From: Rhodobiaceae bacterium
Lineage (GTDB): Bacteria > Pseudomonadota > Alphaproteobacteria > RS24
DNA: 33,020 nt
Direction: 5' to 3'
Assembly (NCBI GenBank): GCA_018673175.1
Contig: JABHDF010000071.1
Location: forward strand, 1-33,020
Under the pieces are notes generated by a model. It worked only from the letters and a program-made list of their open reading frames with translations. It did not search any database and was not told the DNA's origin. Shown in pieces: positions 9,403-15,135 of the stretch. Each line of letters opens with the position of its first letter. Position 1 is the first letter of the stretch. The translations under genes and the position numbers were made by a program.

Positions 9403-9782
9403 ATCTGCGCTTTTTGCAAATCGTCTAGCATCGTGTTCCAAGCTTCCGCGTGGGCTGGGGTGAACGCGTCTGCCAGAGCCTCGGCGATGACATCTCGGGT
9501 AATCTCAAAGAACGTATGAAAAGCGCCTTCTACGCCATAGGTGATATGGCTCATTTGCGCGCCGACCACGCGATTCGCGGCCGCATTGCGATCCGCCAAA
9601 TAGGTGCTGATAATCTCCAAAGTGGTGCGCATCATATTGCGCCGCAAGCCTTCATCTGTATCGAGCAAAAACAGCCCCTCATAGGTGCTGTCCATGGCAT
9701 AAAGCTTGGCATAAACCGCGTCATAGGGGTCGCCATAGTGGCTTGCGTAGAGGGTGAGGGTTTGTTCGATTAGCCTTGTCAT
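9399..9782 (-). CDS. Small single-domain globin-like protein
   Basis: This 127-residue, mostly helical protein looks like a globin. Phe38 in YEGLFLL fits the conserved CD1 Phe. His79 in MSHITYGV fits the proximal haem ligand with the usual His-x-x-Tyr-Gly-Val context, followed by FHTFF. The end, [16 protein letters not shown], resembles the globin H helix. No sensor or reductase domain is attached, so it would be a free haem protein for oxygen, NO or peroxide chemistry. It is transcribed divergently from a peroxiredoxin gene, with a candidate iron-responsive operator between them, which supports a haem-protein reading. The family assignment rests on motif recognition only. Confidence 0.72.
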   Translation of the reverse strand: MTRLIEQTLTLYASHYGDPYDAVYAKLYAMDSTYEGLFLLDTDEGLRRNMMRTTLEIISTYLADRNAAANRVVGAQMSHITYGVEGAFHTFFEITRDVIAEALADAFTPAHAEAWNTMLDDLQKAQI

Positions 9783-9826
9783 GGCGCAAGTTTATCGCAG
9801 CGCTTTCCGGCTGTGCAATATATTTG

Positions 9827-9841
9827 TTAGAACCATTCTAA
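9827..9841. promoter_or_regulatory. Candidate Irr-type operator (ICE-like palindrome)
   Basis: TTAGAA-CCA-TTCTAA is a perfect 6-bp inverted repeat with a 3-nt spacer. It matches the core of the iron control element bound by the haem-responsive regulator Irr in alphaproteobacteria (half-sites TTTAGAA and TTCTAAA, from memory); the outermost T and A are both G here. It lies 45 bp upstream of the globin start and 85 bp upstream of the peroxiredoxin start, so one site could serve both genes. Regulation is inferred. Confidence 0.5.
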
Positions 9842-9925
9842 GTTCCTTGACGCTCGCCTGGGGAAGATCTATATCCAACCCTCAGTCTTTTGAAGGGCGT
9901 GATTCACTTTAACCAAGGAAAAAAC

Positions 9926-10447
9926 ATGATTGGTACTAAAATCCCACAAGTAACGTTTCAAACCCGCGTGCGCGACGAAAGCATCGGTGGCGACAACCCA
10001 TTCCGCTGGCAGGAAATGACCACTAGCGATTATTTTGCAGGCAAACGCGTTGTCATATTTTCGCTGCCTGGCGCCTTCACGCCGACCTGCTCGACGTTCC
10101 AACTGCCAGATTTCGAAAAACTTTTCCCAGATTTCCAAGCCGCTGGCATTGATGCGATTTATTGCATCTCGGTCAATGACGCTTTCGTCATGAACGCTTG
10201 GGGCAAATCTCAGGGCGTTGAAAACGTAGGTCTCATCCCAGATGGTTCGGGCACATTAACCCGTCAAATGGGCATGCTGGTCGACAAAGACAATCTTGGT
10301 TTTGGCATGCGTAGCTGGCGTTATGGCGCGGTCGTGAACGACGGCGTTGTAGAAAGCTGGCACGAAGAGCCAGGCTTTGAAGATAATTGCGGTAGCGACC
10401 CTTACGGCGAAAGCTCCCCGCAAACCATTCTCAAAGCGATTTCCTAA
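9926..10447 (+). CDS. Prx5-type peroxiredoxin
   Basis: This atypical or glutathione/glutaredoxin-dependent peroxiredoxin of 173 residues reduces hydrogen peroxide and organic hydroperoxides. The peroxidatic Cys55 sits in PGAFTPTCST, the hallmark of the Prx5 subfamily. A further Cys at about residue 80 (IYCISVND) is in the position common to this group, and another occurs near the C-terminus (EDNCGSDPYG). The ATG at 9926 has AAGGA at about 9915-9919 and gives the normal N-terminus; an in-frame ATG at 9890 would add an unlikely 12-residue leader. A palindromic iron-type operator lies 85 bp upstream, and the divergent gene encodes a globin. Confidence 0.92.
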   Translation: MIGTKIPQVTFQTRVRDESIGGDNPFRWQEMTTSDYFAGKRVVIFSLPGAFTPTCSTFQLPDFEKLFPDFQAAGIDAIYCISVNDAFVMNAWGKSQGVENVGLIPDGSGTLTRQMGMLVDKDNLGFGMRSWRYGAVVNDGVVESWHEEPGFEDNCGSDPYGESSPQTILKAIS

Positions 10448-10511
10448 TTTAAACTTCCGTTTAAATTTGAAAAAATAATAAGCCGGCTATCGCTTTCGCG
10501 GGGGCCGGTTT
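10446..10511. terminator. Bidirectional terminator region
   Basis: Two hairpins separate convergent genes. AATTTAAAC (10446-10454) pairs perfectly with GTTTAAATT (10459-10467) across TTCC. AAGCCGGC (10480-10487) pairs with GCCGGTTT (10504-10511), with one G-T wobble. Read on the minus strand, the second stem is followed by TTATTATTTTTTC, a good T-tract for ending the flavoprotein transcript. Read on the plus strand, the tract after it is short (TTTATTG). The second stem overlaps the flavoprotein stop codon. Confidence 0.7.
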
Positions 10512-11733
10512 ATTGCATCCAGCTCTTGGGTTTTATGGTTTCATCGGTCAGCGCATCGCGATCGATTGTGGCTTCGCCTTTGGCTGATTTTTCGATGAGG
10601 ATGCGCCCCGCCATAAACTCAGCCGGACGGTTGACGGCGGTGACGCCAGTCAATTGATCGCCCGTGAAATAAAACCACGCGAAACTATTGCTCGTGTCAT
10701 CGCCGCGCAAAACCTTGTGGTCAATCTGCGTCGGCACGCCTGCGATTTGCAGTTTCACATCATATTGATCCGACCAAAACCATGGCACTTGATGGTACGG
10801 CTTGGGCGCGCCGCAAATGGCCGAGGCCACGGCTTTGCCTTGCTCAATGGCATTGGGCACGCTTTCTAGGCGCAAGGTGCGGCCCAACACATTATTGGGA
10901 TGCTGGGTGCAATCGCCGGCGGCGTAAATATGCGTGTCCGAGGTTTGGCCCAGCTCATTGACCACAATGCCATTGTCCAAACTCAGACCGGCGGCTTGCG
11001 CCAATTCGATATTGGGCAGAATGCCGATGCCGGTAATCACAATATCGGCGTCAATTACCGTGCCATCGGCCATTTGTATGCCGCTCACATTGGCCTCGCC
11101 GACGAAGCCTTCGATGTTGGATTGGGTGATAATGGTAACGTTTCGGGCCTTGTGAATGCGGTCGTAAAAGGCCGAGATTTCAGGCTCGGCAACGCGCGCC
11201 AGCAAACGCGGTGCGGCTTCTAACACATGCACCTGCAGTCCCATATCGGCAGCCACAGCCGCAGCTTCTAAGCCTATGTAGCCGCCGCCGATGACCACGA
11301 GCTTTTTGCCCGCAATGAAATGCGGCTGCATGGCATCAATATCGGCCATGCCGCGTAAATCAAAAATATTGCCCAAATCTCGACCGGGTAAATCTAGGCG
11401 GCGAGGGCGACTGCCAGTGGCGATGATCAGGTCTTCATAGGCCAAGCTCTCGCCACTCTCGAGCGCTACGGTTTTGGCGCCAGCATCAAGGCTGGCCACG
11501 CGGGTGTCGAGCTTTAGGGTGACGTTGTTTTCGGTGAAAAAAGTCTCTGGCTTGAGGAACAAGCGGTCGCGTTCCATTTTGCCAGATAAATAGGCTTTGG
11601 AAAGCGGCGGGCGTTGATAGGGCAAATAGGCTTCATCGCCAATTAAGGTAATGGCTTGCGTGTAGCCAGATTGGCGCAAGCTCACAATGCTTTGAAGGCC
11701 AGCTTGGCCGGCTCCGATGATAATAACGCTCAT
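10510..11733 (-). CDS. FAD-dependent ferredoxin-NAD(P) reductase (rhodocoxin/putidaredoxin reductase-like)
   Basis: This 407-residue pyridine nucleotide-disulfide oxidoreductase lacks the redox-active CxxC. It has an N-terminal FAD-binding IIGAGQAGL (about 5-13), a PPLSKAYL segment typical of putidaredoxin and rhodocoxin reductases, a second Rossmann motif VIGGGYIGLEAA for NAD(P)H at about 146-157, the FAD motif IYAAGDCT, and the C-terminal reductase domain with WFWSDQYDVKLQIAG. Such enzymes pass electrons from NAD(P)H to a [2Fe-2S] ferredoxin serving a P450 or ring-hydroxylating oxygenase. No ferredoxin or oxygenase partner is adjacent; the divergent gene is a TauD-type dioxygenase that normally needs none. 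The start at 11733 follows GAGAGA. Confidence 0.92.
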   Translation of the reverse strand: MSVIIIGAGQAGLQSIVSLRQSGYTQAITLIGDEAYLPYQRPPLSKAYLSGKMERDRLFLKPETFFTENNVTLKLDTRVASLDAGAKTVALESGESLAYEDLIIATGSRPRRLDLPGRDLGNIFDLRGMADIDAMQPHFIAGKKLVVIGGGYIGLEAAAVAADMGLQVHVLEAAPRLLARVAEPEISAFYDRIHKARNVTIITQSNIEGFVGEANVSGIQMADGTVIDADIVITGIGILPNIELAQAAGLSLDNGIVVNELGQTSDTHIYAAGDCTQHPNNVLGRTLRLESVPNAIEQGKAVASAICGAPKPYHQVPWFWSDQYDVKLQIAGVPTQIDHKVLRGDDTSNSFAWFYFTGDQLTGVTAVNRPAEFMAGRILIEKSAKGEATIDRDALTDETIKPKSWMQ

Positions 11734-11849
11734 GTGTCTCTCGATTATTTGGCAAATTTCACTGCCATTTTATAACAGCAATTGCGATTGACCGCCTAGA
11801 AGTTTAACGCCAAACTCTTTTGCAAATGAAGGTATTGGGAGAGATGAAC

Positions 11850-12686
11850 ATGACGGATTTTTCGAGATTTAAACTGAACGCGCTAACCCCCGCCATCGGC
11901 GCGGAACTATTGGATTGCGACCTCACGAAAATAGACGCGACTTTGGTCGAACAAGTGCGCGCCGCGTTGTTGCAACACCGCGTGGTTTTCTTTCGTGACC
12001 AAGAGCTGACACGCGAGCAGCATATTGAATTTGCCGCCCAATTTGGCGAATTGGAAATTCATCCCGCAACGCCCAAAGACCAAGCCGACCCAGAGGTTTT
12101 GCGCATTGCCCATGGGGCCAAGTCGCGCGGCGCAGAAAACATGTGGCACTCAGACGTAACTTGGCGCGAGGCGCCGTCTTTGGGCTCGATTTTGCGCGCC
12201 ATTGAATTGCCAAAAGTCGGCGGCGACACTTTGTTCACCAATATGGTGATGGCCTATGACCGCTTGTCGGATGAGATGAAAGAAAAAATTGAAACGCTGT
12301 CTGCCTCGCATGATATCGCGCGCGTGTTCGCCAAACGCTTGGGCAAAGCGCCGGAAGATTTGCACGATAAGTTTCCGCCGATGGTGCATCCCGTGGTGCG
12401 CACGCATCCGGAAACCAACGAGCGTTTGATTTATGTGAACGGTGCCTTCACCGATCATATTGTGGATATGGACCCAGAGGAAAGCCGCCAGCTTTTGGAC
12501 ACGCTTTACAAGACGGCTTGGAATCCAGAGCTGCAATGCCGCTTCCGTTGGCGCGAAGGCTCTATGGCTTTTTGGGACAATCGCTCGTGCCAGCATTTTG
12601 CGGCCTCCGATTATTTCCCCGATGTGCGCGTGATGGAGCGCGTGACCATTGCGGGCGACCGGCCTTATTTCGACGCTGCCGCCTAG
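11850..12686 (+). CDS. TauD/TfdA-family Fe(II)/2-oxoglutarate dioxygenase
   Basis: This non-haem iron dioxygenase of 278 residues uses 2-oxoglutarate and O2 to hydroxylate a substrate, often with loss of a leaving group (sulfite from taurine, glyoxylate from 2,4-D). The iron triad is visible: His100 and Asp102 in WHSDVTW, and His249 in CQHFAASD. Arg264 in MERVTI fits the 2-oxoglutarate-binding Arg. The ATG at 11850 is preferred because GGGAGAG at 11837-11843 is ideally spaced; upstream in-frame starts at 11820, 11826 and 11844 are worse. It heads a three-gene operon with a GST (11 nt later) and a halohydrin-dehalogenase-like protein. The substrate is unknown; taurine is not implied. Confidence 0.92.
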   Translation: MTDFSRFKLNALTPAIGAELLDCDLTKIDATLVEQVRAALLQHRVVFFRDQELTREQHIEFAAQFGELEIHPATPKDQADPEVLRIAHGAKSRGAENMWHSDVTWREAPSLGSILRAIELPKVGGDTLFTNMVMAYDRLSDEMKEKIETLSASHDIARVFAKRLGKAPEDLHDKFPPMVHPVVRTHPETNERLIYVNGAFTDHIVDMDPEESRQLLDTLYKTAWNPELQCRFRWREGSMAFWDNRSCQHFAASDYFPDVRVMERVTIAGDRPYFDAAA

Positions 12687-12697
12687 GAGGTTTTGCC

Positions 12698-13612
12698 ATG
12701 TCTGATTTGATTTTGCATCAATACACGATGTCGCCTTTTTCGATTAAAGTGATTAAAATTTTGGCGCACAAAGGCTTGGCTTGGCACGGTGTGGCGCAGC
12801 CCGTGATTGCCCCTAAGCCCGATTTAACGCCGCTCACAGGCGGCTATCGGCGCATTCCTGTTTTGCAAATTGGCGCGCATATCTATTGCGATACCACTTT
12901 AATTTTGCGCCAAATTGAACACCTGCACCCCAGCCCGCCTTGCACGCCCGCCGCGCAGCAGGGGGCGGCCGATATGATTGCCGATTGGGCCGACCATCGC
13001 ATGTTCGCCCACGCGGCCATGCCCACGGTGTTTGAAGCGCTCGACGCTTTGCCGGAGAAATTTCTTGAAGACCGGGCCGCTATGCAGCCTGCCAATGCGG
13101 GGGCGGGCGCGCCGGTCGAGCATTCCATCGCGCAATTTCAGCAAGATTGTTTGCTGCTCGAGCGTCAGCTTGCGGCCACCCCGTTTTTGCTCGGCGATAA
13201 TTTCACCCTTGCCGATGCGGCCGCCTATCACGTGGTTAACTTCACGAGGGCTGCGCCGAGTCTAGTGAAAATCAACTCGAGCTTGCCAAGGCTGTCGGCT
13301 TGGTTGCAGCGCATTGACGATATGGGCGAGGGCGAACGCGCCGATATTTCGCCGCGCCAAGCGCTCGACATCGCGCGCGAGGCAAGCCCCGACGAAACCC
13401 CGCCTGTGGATGCGATTGCGGATGCCGCCTTGCCCAATGGCGCCAAGGTGCGCATCCAGCCAGATGACTATGGCCAAGAAGTGACGAAAGGCGAGATTGT
13501 CTGGACAACCGCCGATGAGTTGGCCGTGAAACGCCACGATGAAACCGTCGGCGACGTGATGGTGCATTACCCACGGGCTGGTTATTTAATAACGCTGGAA
13601 ACCGCCTCATGA
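12698..13612 (+). CDS. Glutathione S-transferase with extra C-terminal segment
   Basis: This 304-residue protein has a thioredoxin-like N-terminal GST domain (about 3-78; MSPFSIKV is the likely glutathione-activating loop and RIPVLQ holds the cis-Pro54) and an all-alpha C-terminal domain (about 85-215; FLLGDNFTLADAAAYHVV is the conserved helix-6 motif). A GST is usually 200-230 residues. Here a linker and a segment of about 60 residues (245-304, GAKVRIQPDDYGQE to the end) follow, looking like a small beta-rich add-on. TAGGAGG at 12684-12690 fixes the start. It sits between a dioxygenase and a halohydrin-dehalogenase-like gene whose start codon overlaps its stop (ATGA), so it may conjugate or open an electrophile made in the same pathway. 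Confidence 0.9.
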   Translation: MSDLILHQYTMSPFSIKVIKILAHKGLAWHGVAQPVIAPKPDLTPLTGGYRRIPVLQIGAHIYCDTTLILRQIEHLHPSPPCTPAAQQGAADMIADWADHRMFAHAAMPTVFEALDALPEKFLEDRAAMQPANAGAGAPVEHSIAQFQQDCLLLERQLAATPFLLGDNFTLADAAAYHVVNFTRAAPSLVKINSSLPRLSAWLQRIDDMGEGERADISPRQALDIAREASPDETPPVDAIADAALPNGAKVRIQPDDYGQEVTKGEIVWTTADELAVKRHDETVGDVMVHYPRAGYLITLETAS

Positions 13613-14289
13613 GCGAGCCACGCCTAGCCAATAAACGGGTTTTGGTCACCCAAGCCGATGACTATATGGGCCCGATTACGTGCGAAGTGTTTGCCGAGCA
13701 GGGCGCCGAGGTCATTGCTGACACCTCCGATTTGACCGATCCCGCTCGCGCCGCTGCCTTGATTGCAGAGACGGGCGAGATTGATGTTTTGGTGGCCAAT
13801 TTGGCCGCCTCCGCCAATTTGGGCGTGGCCGCTGCCGAGATGTCAGACGACATGTGGGAAAGCATGTTTGATGTCATGGTGCATCCTTTACATCGGCTCA
13901 CCAAAGCGGTCTTGCCACAAATGATGGCCCGCAAAGCTGGTAAAATTCTCGTCTACGGCAGCGCCACGGGCGTGAAAGGCATGGCAGGCGTCAGTGCCTA
14001 TGGCGCCGCTCGCCACGCGCAAGTAGGCTATGTGCGTGCCACAGGCGCTGAAATTGCGCCGCATAATATTCAGATGAATTTAATCGCGCAAAACTTCGTC
14101 GAGAACCCAATTTACTTTCCGCCGGCTTTTACCGAGACGCAAGCGTTCCAGGAATTACTTAAAAATGTGCCAGCGGGGCGTTTGGCGACAGCGCGCGAAG
14201 ACGCGATGTTTGCTGTCTTCATGGCATCGAATGAAAGTGATTTCTTTGTCGGCCAAGCCATTCCGTTCAGCGGCGGCTGGGCGCAATAG
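13609..14289 (+). CDS. Halohydrin dehalogenase-like SDR-fold protein
   Basis: This SDR-fold protein of 226 residues is not a typical dehydrogenase. The nucleotide-binding GxxxGxG is replaced by Thr14-x4-Tyr19-x-Gly21 (TQADDYMG). The catalytic set is Ser118-x12-Tyr131-x3-Arg135, with Arg instead of the usual Lys (YGAAR). These are the two motifs used to define halohydrin dehalogenases (T-x4-F/Y-x-G and S-x12-Y-x3-R), which expel halide from vicinal haloalcohols to give epoxides without NAD(P). Other stretches also resemble HheC, notably the NFVENPIYFPP region and the QAIPFSGGW end. The start overlaps the GST stop (ATGA), so the two are translationally coupled. An alternative is a cofactor-independent SDR with another lyase-like activity. 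Confidence 0.78.
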   Translation: MSEPRLANKRVLVTQADDYMGPITCEVFAEQGAEVIADTSDLTDPARAAALIAETGEIDVLVANLAASANLGVAAAEMSDDMWESMFDVMVHPLHRLTKAVLPQMMARKAGKILVYGSATGVKGMAGVSAYGAARHAQVGYVRATGAEIAPHNIQMNLIAQNFVENPIYFPPAFTETQAFQELLKNVPAGRLATAREDAMFAVFMASNESDFFVGQAIPFSGGWAQ

Positions 14290-14291
14290 CT

Positions 14292-14462
14292 TTAGTGGCG
14301 ATGATTGGCCGGATTGGTCTGCTCGAGATAGAGATAGAAATCGGAGTTGGTGATGAAGATATATCCCACGCCTAGCATCGCCAAGCTTATCAAAGTAAGG
14401 CTGGTGTAAAGGGCGATGGCCTTCAGGCGAGCGGGCGCCAAGAGAGAGCGAAATTTCGACAT
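14292..14462 (-). CDS. Small single-pass membrane protein, unknown function
   Basis: A 56-residue protein reads from the ATG at 14462, or 60 residues from the ATG at 14474. It has a basic N-terminus (MSKFRSLLAPARLKA), one clear hydrophobic helix (about residues 14-38, IALYTSLTLISLAMLGVGYIFI) and a short polar tail ending NPANHRH. Its stop is 2 nt from the stop of the convergent SDR gene, the tight packing seen at other convergent junctions here. The ribosome site is weak (GAAAG before 14462). Family not recognised; it may be a chance frame, but the composition is that of a real membrane protein. Confidence 0.45.
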   Translation of the reverse strand: MSKFRSLLAPARLKAIALYTSLTLISLAMLGVGYIFITNSDFYLYLEQTNPANHRH

Positions 14463-14580
14463 ATCTTTCAACATAGCTTATGTAAAGCAAGTCTGCGGTA
14501 AGAGGCAAGGTGCCTGCTGGATTGCTGAGCTTGGGTCTGCTAAACACAAAAGAACATAATAACAAGAGAAAGCTCGTACC

Positions 14581-15135
14581 ATGGATATGACTTCAATTAC
14601 CTTAAGCGCAATGCCTGCTGACATTGTTACTTCGGGCGGGCAAGGCTTGGCGTTGGCCTATGAAATTTACCACGGCCCGTTTGACGATTTGCTATTAGTG
14701 TCCTCGCGCTATGGCTTAACCCATGCGCTGTTTGCGGGCGAGGCAGAAGCCTTGGTGCGCCTGCGCAAAGACTATCCAAAAGCCGATATCACCCGCGAGA
14801 GCACGGCGCATCACCGTGCGGCTTTGAGCTATTTCAAAACCGGCACACAAGCGGCACCCTTGCCTTTGGCGCTGAAAGGCACCGCGTTTCAATTGCAAGT
14901 CTGGCAGGCGTTGCTGGCGGTGCCAATGGGGCAGACGGCCAGCTATAAGCAGATTTGTGCCTCTATAGAAAACCCAAAGGCCAGCCGCGCGGTGGGCAGC
15001 GCGGTGGGGCGAAACCCGGTTTCGTTTTACGTGCCGTGCCATCGCATCCTCGCCCATAATGGTGGCCTTGGCGGCTACTATTGGGGGCTAGATAAAAAGC
15101 GCGAACTGTTACGCTGGGAAGGCGTCTCGGCCTAG
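14581..15135 (+). CDS. ogt: Methylated-DNA--protein-cysteine S-alkyltransferase
   Basis: This suicide DNA-repair protein of 184 residues moves the alkyl group from O6-alkylguanine to its own cysteine. The active site is Cys153 in VPCHRILAHNGGLGGYYWG; the recognition helix SYKQICASIENPKASRAVG precedes it. No AraC/Ada N-terminal domain is present, so this is Ogt-type. The start at 14581 (or the in-frame ATG at 14587) follows AAGAGAAAG. The stop overlaps the stop of the convergent acylase gene through CTAG at 15132-15135. It lies 291 bp after the GST and halohydrin-dehalogenase-like genes, which would handle alkylating electrophiles; a functional link is speculation. Confidence 0.93.
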   Translation: MDMTSITLSAMPADIVTSGGQGLALAYEIYHGPFDDLLLVSSRYGLTHALFAGEAEALVRLRKDYPKADITRESTAHHRAALSYFKTGTQAAPLPLALKGTAFQLQVWQALLAVPMGQTASYKQICASIENPKASRAVGSAVGRNPVSFYVPCHRILAHNGGLGGYYWGLDKKRELLRWEGVSA

